This document shows positions 1-5,304 of a stretch of DNA of 5,307 nt, piece by piece. Source of the stretch: an uncultured Clostridia bacterium. Its GTDB lineage: Bacteria; Bacillota; Clostridia; Oscillospirales; Acutalibacteraceae. A program made the translations under genes and the position numbers. Under the pieces are notes generated by a model, which made no database searches, was not told the origin of the DNA, and saw nothing but the letters and a program-made list of their open reading frames with translations. The stretch is from contig CAMNDS010000066.1 in the NCBI GenBank assembly GCA_946535695.1, positions 1 through 5,307 on the forward strand, in the 5' to 3' direction. The stretch's first letter is position 1, and each line of letters opens with the position of its first letter.

Positions 1-715
1 TTTAATGAAAATCCCGTTTGTTTTGCAAGAACAAAATGCAGTTCCGGGATTTACAAGTAAATTTTTGTCAAAATATGCTCAAACAGTATTTTTAGGCAAT
101 AAACTAGCAGCTAAATATTTAAAAACAGATAAATTTATTATAACAGGAAATCCTATAAAAAATAATTTTTTAAATATAAATCAAAACGAAGCCAAAAAAA
201 AATTAGGTATAACTAGCAATTTACCTGTTATACTCTCATTTGGCGGCAGCTTGGGCTCTGAAATTATTAATAATATTATGCTCGAGATTATAAAATCAAA
301 AAAATATAATCATATTCACGGATATGGGAAAAATAATAAAAATTTCAAAAAAAAATTACATAATCTAGATGTAAAAAATATAAAAGAATACTTGGATAAT
401 ATAGATGTGTGCATGGCTGCATGTGATTTAGTTATATGCAGAGCTGGCGCTATGACTCTAAGCGAATTGGCGACTCTAGGCAAACCTGCTATATTAATCC
501 CGTCTCCAAATGTAACAAATAATCATCAGGTTTTGAATGCAATTGCATATTCTAAAAAATTCACAGCTTCAGTTATAGAAGAAAAAAATCTTACTATTCA
601 AAAATTAGATTCAGAAATATCCAGATTACTAAATTCAAACGAAAAAATAATACCAGAAAATAATAATGCTTGCGAGAAAATTTATAAGTTTTTATATTCA
701 TTTACTAAAAATTAA
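1..715 (+). CDS. murG: MurG, lipid II synthase (N-terminus cut by window edge)
   Basis: UDP-N-acetylglucosamine:N-acetylmuramyl-(pentapeptide) pyrophosphoryl-undecaprenol GlcNAc transferase. It adds GlcNAc to lipid I on the inner face of the membrane to give lipid II. The frame is open to the first base, so the ATG at position 5 is internal. The family is about 350-370 residues, and roughly 110-120 N-terminal residues are missing here. Visible family motifs are LQEQNAVPGFTSK near the left edge, GNPIKNN, the glycine-rich GGSLGSEIINN that opens the C-terminal Rossmann domain, and the UDP-GlcNAc-binding block CRAGAMTLSELATLGKPAIL followed by IPSPNVTNNHQVLNA. These are intact, so the gene is probably functional. 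The stop TAA is at 713-715. The next gene is convergent with a 45-bp gap, so murG ends its transcription unit here instead of continuing into a division/cell-wall cluster. Confidence 0.97.
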   Translation, partial: LMKIPFVLQEQNAVPGFTSKFLSKYAQTVFLGNKLAAKYLKTDKFIITGNPIKNNFLNINQNEAKKKLGITSNLPVILSFGGSLGSEIINNIMLEIIKSKKYNHIHGYGKNNKNFKKKLHNLDVKNIKEYLDNIDVCMAACDLVICRAGAMTLSELATLGKPAILIPSPNVTNNHQVLNAIAYSKKFTASVIEEKNLTIQKLDSEISRLLNSNEKIIPENNNACEKIYKFLYSFTKN

Positions 716-733
716 CTCAAATAATTTTTTTAT
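707..733. terminator. Possible weak bidirectional terminator between convergent genes
   Basis: An 8-bp all-AT stem (AAAAATTA at 707-714, TAATTTTT at 722-729, loop 715-721) overlaps the murG stop codon and runs into a T tract. It has no GC pairs, so it would be weak. The reverse strand also shows a short T run after the stem. The position between two convergent genes fits a shared terminator, but AT-rich DNA gives such stems by chance. Confidence 0.3.
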
Positions 734-760
734 TAAAGAATTTTAAAGTATTCAAGCTTT

Positions 761-1504
761 TCACTTAGCACTATTCAATAAAAAACTCCAATGGCAATTG
801 CATTCATTCTTATAATAAACTTCAAATTCCAAATCGTGCAACTTTTTAGTATCTTTTGTGACACCTATTTTAATTATTTGTCCATTACAAGCAAAAACTA
901 AAATTTCAAATTTTTTTCCATCGTATGGTCTCTCATCTATTTTAAAAAACTTACCCATATCTTTAAATTCACTAAAAAAGTTACGAATTTTATTTATATG
1001 ATAACCAGCCCATTTATCCAATTCTTTGGGTGCTTCATTTTCTTTTTTTTCAAACAGACCAAAATTAAGATTATTAGGGAACTCAATAAGATCACCAATA
1101 TGCCCAGCAACCTGACAAAAATATCCAGAACTTTTATCAATAACCCAATTTTGTTTAAGGTAATTATCCATTGATGTTTTTACTGCTTCGGCTTGAGCAC
1201 CCTCAAGCGGTTTTGTTTCACTGTTTTGCTTTTTATTATTCAAACATTTTATAGTTGCCACGACACCTCCAATGATTCCACCAGCGCCTAACAGCGAGCC
1301 ACCTATGATAATACCCCTTTTTAAGTTGCTCAATAACTTTAAATTTTTTTTAGGATTAACAAAAACGCCTTTTCCATTCACTGTTACAACAGTTTCCGGG
1401 TTTTGAAATTCGCTCTTAAAATCATCTACTCCCAAAGTTTTACCATTTAAAACTGATGCGCAAGCAAGCAATATCGCCATCTTATTTTTACCGAATTTTT
1501 TCAT
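761..1504 (-). CDS. Unrecognised exported or membrane-anchored protein
   Basis: I do not recognise this 247-residue protein. The start is the ATG at 1504: AGAGG (1517-1513) lies 8 nt upstream, the same spacing as the other genes here, whereas the longer GTG-initiated frame overlaps that site. Residues 1-24 look like a signal peptide: basic MKKFGKNK, then the short hydrophobic stretch MAILLACASVL. The LLAC at residues 12-15 resembles a lipobox, but a leucine at -2 and the short hydrophobic core make lipoprotein status doubtful. Residues 64-85 form a glycine-rich hydrophobic segment (GGSLLGAGGIIGGVVATI) flanked by lysines, probably transmembrane. The C-terminal 155 residues are soluble, mixed alpha/beta in character, with cysteines in GYFCQ, FACNG and the terminal NECNCHW, perhaps disulphides or metal ligands. 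It has its own promoter and is monocistronic. Function unknown. Confidence 0.75.
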   Translation of the reverse strand: MKKFGKNKMAILLACASVLNGKTLGVDDFKSEFQNPETVVTVNGKGVFVNPKKNLKLLSNLKRGIIIGGSLLGAGGIIGGVVATIKCLNNKKQNSETKPLEGAQAEAVKTSMDNYLKQNWVIDKSSGYFCQVAGHIGDLIEFPNNLNFGLFEKKENEAPKELDKWAGYHINKIRNFFSEFKDMGKFFKIDERPYDGKKFEILVFACNGQIIKIGVTKDTKKLHDLEFEVYYKNECNCHWSFLLNSAK

Positions 1505-1558
1505 AAAAATCACCTCTACTAAAATTTTGAATGGAACTTAGCCAAAAGCTATAACTCA

Positions 1559-1587
1559 ACTATATAACAATTAAAAAAATTTTTCAA
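1559..1587 (-). promoter_or_regulatory. Sigma-A type promoter of the exported-protein gene
   Basis: Reading the minus strand, -35 TTGAAA (1587-1582), a 17-bp spacer, and -10 TATAGT (1564-1559). Transcription would start near 1552, leaving a 5' leader of roughly 48 nt before the ATG at 1504. Spacing is optimal and both boxes are close to consensus. Confidence 0.6.
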
Positions 1588-1634
1588 GCATAATCGGAAT
1601 GGGGCATTGCTATCTAATTTTTGAAATACAGAGA

Positions 1635-1701
1635 GGCATTGCTAATAATATAGATACTTTTTCCAGCGTCGTCGGAGGGTAATTTATGTATTTTTGCAAT
1701 G
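1635..1701. repeat. Short imperfect palindrome with TCC...GGA core (divergent copy)
   Basis: The core at 1662-1676 is a decayed hairpin (TCCAG, loop CGTCG, TCGGA) centred on 1669. The arms carry GGCATTGC on the left (1635-1642) and GCAATG on the right (1696-1701), symmetrical about the same centre. Both arms resemble the element centred at 2107: the left arms share TAATATA then a CTTT-rich run, and the right arms share CGGAG, TAT and a T run before GCAA. It lies between two divergent promoters (1559-1587 and 1719-1747). It could be a repeat remnant or a regulatory structure. Confidence 0.45.
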
Positions 1702-1718
1702 TTTTTTGAAAATTTTTG

Positions 1719-1747
1719 TTGACAAATTTTTTATTTTGTGATATCAT
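1719..1747 (+). promoter_or_regulatory. Strong sigma-A promoter for the small-ORF transcript
   Basis: Perfect -35 TTGACA (1719-1724), exact 17-bp spacer, -10 TATCAT (1742-1747, 5 of 6 consensus), preceded by A/T-rich DNA that could act as an UP element. The start site would be near 1754. The transcript would run to the hairpin at 1994-2038, about 285 nt, so a strong promoter serves a very short transcription unit. Confidence 0.8.
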
Positions 1748-1760
1748 GCGAAAATAAGAG

Positions 1761-1780
1761 CCAGATTAACAGGCATCTGG
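1761..1780 (+). other. 5' leader hairpin of the small transcript
   Basis: A perfect 6-bp inverted repeat, CCAGAT (1761-1766) and ATCTGG (1775-1780) with an 8-nt loop, begins about 7 nt from the predicted transcript start. Such a 5' hairpin could protect the RNA from 5'-end-dependent decay or present the purine-rich Shine-Dalgarno that follows it at 1785-1797. Confidence 0.45.
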
Positions 1781-1823
1781 AATAAGGAAGGGAGGAGAAA
1801 CAAGTAGAACTCTTAGTAAGTTA

Positions 1824-1988
1824 ATGTTGCCGTTGGGTTTATTTGCTTCTGTAATTGGAACACAGAATATTTTAAATGGAGTAACTGCTAACAATACGAA
1901 ACAGAATACCTTAGATATCGAAAAATTGAATGAAAGGTTAAACAAGCTAGGAGACCGTTCGTTAGCGCTGCAAAAAAACATTGCTTAA
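1824..1988 (+). CDS. Small glycine-rich hydrophobic peptide, copy 1 (start uncertain)
   Basis: Not a recognised family. The ATG at 1824 gives 54 residues: a hydrophobic segment (residues 1-20, including LPLGLFASVIG and NILNGV), then a polar tail with an amphipathic stretch (EKLNERLNKLGDR). The frame is open upstream to 1770. A strong GGAGG (1791-1795) lies 28 nt before this ATG, too far. At the proper distance the frame reads ACA-AGT-AGA, with no start codon. Reading from there would add SRTLSKL, a basic n-region that would make the N-terminus look like a signal peptide. The gene is paralogous to the ORF at 4932-5123: residues 3-28 align without gaps to residues 10-35 of that ORF with 12 of 26 identical, including NILNGVTANNTKQN against NIANGVVAGNGKKN. 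It may be a live peptide (membrane, secreted or toxin-like) or a recently damaged gene. Confidence 0.5.
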   Translation: MLPLGLFASVIGTQNILNGVTANNTKQNTLDIEKLNERLNKLGDRSLALQKNIA

Positions 1989-1993
1989 AAGTA

Positions 1994-2038
1994 AAACTTA
2001 AATCGCACGGTGAGAACCGTGCGGTTGCATTTAAGTTT
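1994..2038 (+). terminator. Long hairpin ending the small-ORF transcript
   Basis: An inner 8-bp stem CGCACGGT (2004-2011) / ACCGTGCG (2016-2023) with GAGA loop is continued by a 10-bp outer stem AAACTTAAAT (1994-2003) / ATTTAAGTTT (2029-2038), with a 5-nt bulge (GTTGC) on the 3' side. No long T tract follows the inner stem, only short T runs, so termination could be imperfect or the hairpin may have another role such as 3'-end protection. The same hairpin, with two compensatory pair changes, follows the second small ORF. Confidence 0.65.
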
Positions 2039-2070
2039 AAAACCTTAATTTTTAAATCTATTTACTATAT

Positions 2071-2140
2071 TTCTTGCGAAGCCGGTAATATACCCTTTCT
2101 CCGGCGGTACCGGAGAGAATATCTATCTTTTTTGGCAACG
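2071..2140. repeat. Short imperfect palindrome with CTCCGG hairpin core
   Basis: The core is a perfect 6-bp stem CTCCGG (2099-2104) / CCGGAG (2110-2115) with loop CGGTA. The arms are partly complementary: GCGAAGCC (2077-2084) on the left against GGCAACGC (2134-2141) on the right, with intervening AT-rich segments partly matching. No T tract follows on either strand, so it is not a classical terminator. The CTCCGG core recurs exactly at 3424-3440 and in decayed form at 1662-1676. The rest of the gap from 2039 to 2195 shows no coding potential. A weak stem (CTCAA 2155-2159 / TTGAG 2171-2175) lies downstream of the ATPase stop on the minus strand but lacks a T run. Confidence 0.55.
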
Positions 2141-2195
2141 CTACAAGCTATTAGCTCAATTTATATTTATTTGAGATTTTAGGCAGGTTCTTAAA

Positions 2196-3203
2196 TTAAA
2201 AATAATTTTGCTCTAAAGATAAATGAATTTTAAAAGTGTTTTGCATACATTTTGTAGCCTTTAAAATTAATGAATCCAAAATTTCTACATCTTCTTTAAT
2301 TATTTCAGATTTTATTTTTGAAATATCAATTGGTAGGAATTTTAAAGGGTTTTCGTCTGATTCAAATTTTTGCCATCTATTTGTAGCTACAAATGCTAAA
2401 CTAAGTTCTGGAATTATTAAAGTTTCAATTTTTTCACTGAGCGAAAGTGGGTTAAGGCAGACGATTGAATCGTAGCATTTTTCTGTAGCTGAATTCAAAA
2501 TATTTTTGAATATTATATTGGATATTAAATTTAAGTCATCATTAATTTGATATATATATTTATAAAATTTTAAATTTTGATTTAAAAATAGTAGTCCTTT
2601 TGGGCCTATGGAACTTATTAATCTTGTTGATTGATTTGCACGTTTTGCAAGTGACTTTTTAAAAAATTTTTTAGAAATTTTACCCGAAATTTTTTTAATA
2701 AGTTCCGTATCAATGTTTTCAATCGAATATTCAATAGAACTGCTAAGTATTGAACTAAATGCTATCAAATATTTTTGGGCTCTTGAATAAAGTTCTTTGC
2801 ATGTTTTATCAAGTTCAAAAATTTTTTTCTTATTTTTTGTTATGTCTTTAATATTTTTGAGTTTACCCAAGTCTATTATTTCGCCTGAAATACCTGGGAA
2901 AATAGGGTCAATCACATGTGGCGCGGTGCCGTCAACATAACAAAGTTTTAAATCTGAAAATATTACTGCATCCAAAGAATCCGGATCTGAAGGACAATGA
3001 ATATATTCAACACTTAATCCCATACCTTCAATTTCTTTGGCAAGTTTACGCATATATGTTGATTTACCACATCCAGGGCTGCCTTTTATAACATTACATT
3101 TCCAATCTTCTGGCAAGTTTTCACTGAAAATATCCATTTTAGAAAAAAATCCCTGTGGTGAATTTGATGCTAAAAAAAAGTGTAATGAATTTTTATTACT
3201 CAA
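2196..3203 (-). CDS. P-loop ATPase of the PRK06851 type, second P-loop degenerate
   Basis: 335 residues. The start is TTG at 3203, with AGGAGG (3217-3212) 8 nt upstream. The N-terminal module opens with LHFFLASNSPQGFFS and has an intact Walker A, GSPGCGKST (residues 41-49), then YIHCPSDPDSLDAVI (67-81) and a Walker-B-like LKLCYVDGTAPHVIDP (85-100). Residues 115-190 are lysine-rich and helical. The C-terminal module repeats the layout: STRLISSIGPKG (192-203) matches the opening of module 1, and IETLIIPELSLAFVATN (259-275) matches its Walker B region, but at the Walker A position the sequence is YQINDDLNLISN, with no GxxxxGK[ST]. From memory, family members are about 365 residues with two tandem P-loop modules. 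Their function is not established, though they are common in spore-forming Firmicutes. This copy is shorter and probably binds nucleotide at one site only. It lies downstream of murA on the same strand, across a 392-bp palindromic gap, so it is probably transcribed separately. Confidence 0.85.
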   Translation of the reverse strand: MSNKNSLHFFLASNSPQGFFSKMDIFSENLPEDWKCNVIKGSPGCGKSTYMRKLAKEIEGMGLSVEYIHCPSDPDSLDAVIFSDLKLCYVDGTAPHVIDPIFPGISGEIIDLGKLKNIKDITKNKKKIFELDKTCKELYSRAQKYLIAFSSILSSSIEYSIENIDTELIKKISGKISKKFFKKSLAKRANQSTRLISSIGPKGLLFLNQNLKFYKYIYQINDDLNLISNIIFKNILNSATEKCYDSIVCLNPLSLSEKIETLIIPELSLAFVATNRWQKFESDENPLKFLPIDISKIKSEIIKEDVEILDSLILKATKCMQNTFKIHLSLEQNYF

Positions 3204-3258
3204 AAAAATCCCCTCCTAAGTTATAATATTCAAATTAAACTAGAAAGGGTTACTATTG

Positions 3259-3560
3259 CTAAAAGTGAATAAAAATAATAAATTTGTAGAAAATTATTTC
3301 CATGTATGAATAATGGCGAAGACTGCTGAATACTAGAAAGGTATTGCCAAAATTAATAGAAGCGATAAATTCATAAAAAAATTATCTCCATATATTAATA
3401 AAGAGTAAGGGGTCAAACATTTCCTCCGGCGTCACCGGAGAAATTGGTTTAACCCTTTTATACTATATTTACACGTGGAGGTAATGCTCTGTGAATTTAT
3501 CATTTCTATTAATTTTGGCAATTACCATTCCATAAATCTATTATTCTTATTCACTTTTAG
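3259..3560. repeat. Giant imperfect palindrome filling the murA-ATPase gap
   Basis: Nested inverted repeats share one centre near 3432. The outer arms, 3259-3285 and 3534-3560, match at 25 of 27 positions. The inner arms, 3340-3373 and 3492-3526, match along their length except for two transitions and a 1-nt gap. The central arms, 3374-3423 and 3441-3491, are roughly two-thirds complementary. The core is a perfect hairpin CTCCGG (3424-3429), loop CGTCA, CCGGAG (3435-3440). The left arm has about 50 nt of extra sequence (3286-3339) absent from the right, so the symmetry is broken there. No ORF of note lies inside. It could be a miniature inverted-repeat or fold-back element, or a locus encoding a long hairpin RNA. 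On the minus strand it lies 3' of murA and might also stabilise or end that message. The remaining flanks (3204-3258, 3561-3595) show only the ATPase ribosome binding site and AT-rich DNA. Confidence 0.85.
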
Positions 3561-3595
3561 AGCTACCTTTTTAAAGTATAACTATTATATAAATA

Positions 3596-4837
3596 TTATT
3601 TACTTATAGTTAAAATATTTGGGAACATAGACAAATCATATCCGCGTAAAAAGTAATCTGCTCCAGAAATGGTAGTTTTCCCATATGCGGAAAGACCTGC
3701 TATTACCAGAGCAGCTGCTCCTCTTAGGTCATAAGCCTGTAGTTTTGCACCAGAAAGATATTTATTACCTTCGATTATTGCAACATTGCCGTTAATTTTA
3801 ATTTTTGCGCCTAATTTTATTAATTCTGCGGTGTGTCTAAATCGGTTTTCAAATATTGTTTCAATAAAAATACTTGTTCCTATTGCCTTTGTGAGCATTG
3901 CCATTATTATAGCTTGAGCATCCGTTGGGAATCCAGGATAAGGCATAGTTCGGATTTCTTTTACGGAATAAAGAGTTTCGGGAGATAATATTTCAATATT
4001 TTTTTCATATATTTTAATTAAACATCCAGATTCTTCAAAAATTGGTATTACTGAACTTATTAAATCTGGTTTTATATTTTTTAATGTTATGTTTCCGCCT
4101 GTTGAAGCCGACGCTGCCATTAAAGTTATTGCAACTATTCTATCGGGAATTATCGAATACTCGGATGGATTAAATTTATGTGTGCCTTCTATTGTTATTT
4201 TACTGCTGCCGGCGCCGTGAATTTTTGCACCAATTTTGTTTAAGAAACAGACCAAGTCTACAATTTCGGGTTCTCTTGCGGCATTTTCAATAGTAGTTTT
4301 ACCATCACATATAGACGAAGCTAAAATTATATTTTCGGTTGCGCCAACACTCGGGAAAGGCAATACAATATCAGACCCAATTATTTTGTTTTCAATTTTG
4401 CATTCCAAATTTCCATGAATATTGTCGATTGAAATACCAAGCTGCTTAAGTGCCGATATGTGTAAATCAATTGGTCTTGGTCCCAGCTCACATCCGCCGG
4501 GGAATGTTAATTTTGCACGACCTGTTCTTGCAATCAGAGCTCCTAAAAAAATTATAGATGAACGCATTTTGCGCATTAAATTTTCGGGTATTTCATTTTT
4601 TGAAATTTGTGAACTGTCGACAATAACAACCGAACCTTCGAATTTTGTTTTGCATCCTAAATAATTTAAAATTTCAAGACTTGTATGAACATCCAAAATA
4701 TTCGGACAATTTTTTATTATGCATTCGCCGCGTGAAATTATTGTTGCAGCTAAAATCGGTAAAATACTGTTTTTTGCTCCTTGTATGTCAACTTCTCCCG
4801 AAACCTCACATGGACCATTTATAATAATCTCGCGCAA
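3596..4837 (-). CDS. murA: MurA, UDP-GlcNAc enolpyruvyl transferase
   Basis: UDP-N-acetylglucosamine 1-carboxyvinyltransferase, the first committed step of peptidoglycan synthesis: it transfers enolpyruvate from PEP to UDP-GlcNAc in the cytoplasm and is the fosfomycin target. I chose the TTG at 4837, because AGAGG (4850-4846) lies 8 nt upstream; the GTG at 4846 overlaps that site. This gives 413 residues (E. coli 419). With this start the catalytic residues fall almost on E. coli numbering: K22-N23 in QGAKNSILP, C116 in the PEP loop PGGCELGPRPIDLH (so fosfomycin-sensitive type, not the Asp variant), D306 in FPTDAQA, R372 in DLRGAAALVIAG and R398 in FLRGYD. The two-domain EPSP-synthase-like fold appears complete. 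Firmicutes often carry two paralogues (MurA/MurZ), and I cannot say which this is. The 94-bp gap to the divergent small ORF must hold its promoter, but I see no convincing one. Confidence 0.98.
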   Translation of the reverse strand: MREIIINGPCEVSGEVDIQGAKNSILPILAATIISRGECIIKNCPNILDVHTSLEILNYLGCKTKFEGSVVIVDSSQISKNEIPENLMRKMRSSIIFLGALIARTGRAKLTFPGGCELGPRPIDLHISALKQLGISIDNIHGNLECKIENKIIGSDIVLPFPSVGATENIILASSICDGKTTIENAAREPEIVDLVCFLNKIGAKIHGAGSSKITIEGTHKFNPSEYSIIPDRIVAITLMAASASTGGNITLKNIKPDLISSVIPIFEESGCLIKIYEKNIEILSPETLYSVKEIRTMPYPGFPTDAQAIIMAMLTKAIGTSIFIETIFENRFRHTAELIKLGAKIKINGNVAIIEGNKYLSGAKLQAYDLRGAAALVIAGLSAYGKTTISGADYFLRGYDLSMFPNILTISK

Positions 4838-4931
4838 AAACAGCACCTCTTTTTTTATTATTCTTCATACTATTCATAGGAAAAAATAATGTTCGAAGTG
4901 CTCTAATGGATGTATATATAGCTATTCCAAA

Positions 4932-5123
4932 TTGGGCATTGCTGAAATTGGAGGCTTGGTACTTGGAATTCCAAATTTGCTTTCCGGAGTAAGCAATATT
5001 GCAAACGGAGTGGTAGCTGGAAACGGCAAAAAAAATGCTCAAGAAGTTAAAGCGCCAGTAAGCGATATGAAAGTGGTTAAAGAAAAACTTGGGATTACTG
5101 ATAATTCTGCGGTTAAAAAATAA
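4932..5123 (+). CDS. Small glycine-rich hydrophobic peptide, copy 2 (possibly frameshifted)
   Basis: 63 residues from a TTG at 4932, paralogous to the small ORF at 1824-1988. Residues 1-30 are hydrophobic and glycine-rich (IGGLVLGIPNLLSGV, NIANGVVAG). The tail is polar and basic (GNGKKNAQEVK, KVVKEKLGITDN) and keeps the KLG of the paralogue. In the gap-free alignment this TTG corresponds to the AGT at 1803 of copy 1, exactly where the Shine-Dalgarno of that copy points, which supports the start position. However, no Shine-Dalgarno precedes this TTG and the only promoter-like boxes upstream (TATATA at 4913) are weak. DNA homology with copy 1 continues past the stop in a different phase: one more A in the run at 5115-5120 would extend the protein to the TAA at 5150-5152, with an ending (TLPEIIALK) like that of copy 1 (ALQKNIA). 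It is probably a decaying copy, or one rescued by slippage. Function unknown. Confidence 0.5.
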   Translation: MGIAEIGGLVLGIPNLLSGVSNIANGVVAGNGKKNAQEVKAPVSDMKVVKEKLGITDNSAVKK

Positions 5124-5161
5124 CGTTGCCAGAAATTATTGCATTAAAGTAAAATTTAAGT

Positions 5162-5190
5162 CGTACAGTTTTAATTACTGTACGGTTTTT
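5162..5190 (+). terminator. Rho-independent terminator after small ORF copy 2
   Basis: A perfect 8-bp stem CGTACAGT (5162-5169) / ACTGTACG (5177-5184) with 7-nt loop is followed by GTTTTT (5185-5190). Position and form match an intrinsic terminator. Upstream and through the stem it is homologous to the hairpin after copy 1 (1994-2038), with pairs 3 and 6 changed from C-G and G-C to T-A and A-T. Confidence 0.85.
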
Positions 5191-5217
5191 ATATAGTAAA
5201 TATATTCAAAAAAGTGC

Positions 5218-5246
5218 TTGACATTTTATTTGTAAACATGTATAAT
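5218..5246 (+). promoter_or_regulatory. Perfect-consensus sigma-A promoter for the gene at the right edge
   Basis: TTGACA (5218-5223), 17-bp spacer, TATAAT (5241-5246): both boxes are exact consensus. The start site would be near 5253, giving a leader of about 52 nt before the ATG at 5305. It lies just after the small-ORF terminator, so the downstream gene is independently and probably strongly expressed. Confidence 0.92.
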
Positions 5247-5248
5247 TT

Positions 5249-5269
5249 TAATAGGTCAGTAATAGGTCA
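5249..5269 (+). repeat. Tandem 10-bp direct repeat at the transcription start
   Basis: TAATAGGTCA occurs twice (5249-5258 and 5260-5269) with an 11-bp period, about one helical turn, directly over and after the predicted start site of the consensus promoter. Two same-face half-sites here could bind a repressor. Alternatively this is a chance duplication in the leader. Confidence 0.6.
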
Positions 5270-5304
5270 ATTTAAAGACTAAAATATTTAAAGAGGTGAT
5301 ACGT

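Noticed and set aside
1599..1682. 27-codon plus-strand frame beginning ATGGGGCATTGC
   Set aside because: No ribosome binding site or promoter, and it lies across the 1669 palindrome. Its GIANN stretch is only loosely like copy 2, so it is better explained as repeat sequence.
1766..1981. Minus-strand 71-codon open frame opposite small ORF copy 1
   Set aside because: It is antisense to the ORF whose plus-strand translation aligns with the paralogue, and it has no ribosome binding site. The promoter and hairpin also support the plus strand.
1985..2038. Hairpin after copy 1 as a tRNA or riboswitch
   Set aside because: It has no cloverleaf or known aptamer features. It lies 3' of an ORF and matches the terminator of the paralogue.
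2236..2475. Plus-strand open frames within the ATPase and murA genes (also 3037-3219, 4236-4418, 4422-4664)
   Set aside because: All are shadows of conserved genes on the minus strand, with no homology or start signals.
3259..3560. Reading the palindrome as an insertion sequence or a CRISPR array
   Set aside because: There is no transposase ORF, no clear target-site duplication, and no regularly spaced direct repeats. The symmetry is inverted around a single centre.
4806..5042. Minus-strand 78-codon open frame over the murA start and small ORF copy 2
   Set aside because: It overlaps murA in another frame and is antisense to the small ORF that has a paralogue; no supporting start signals.
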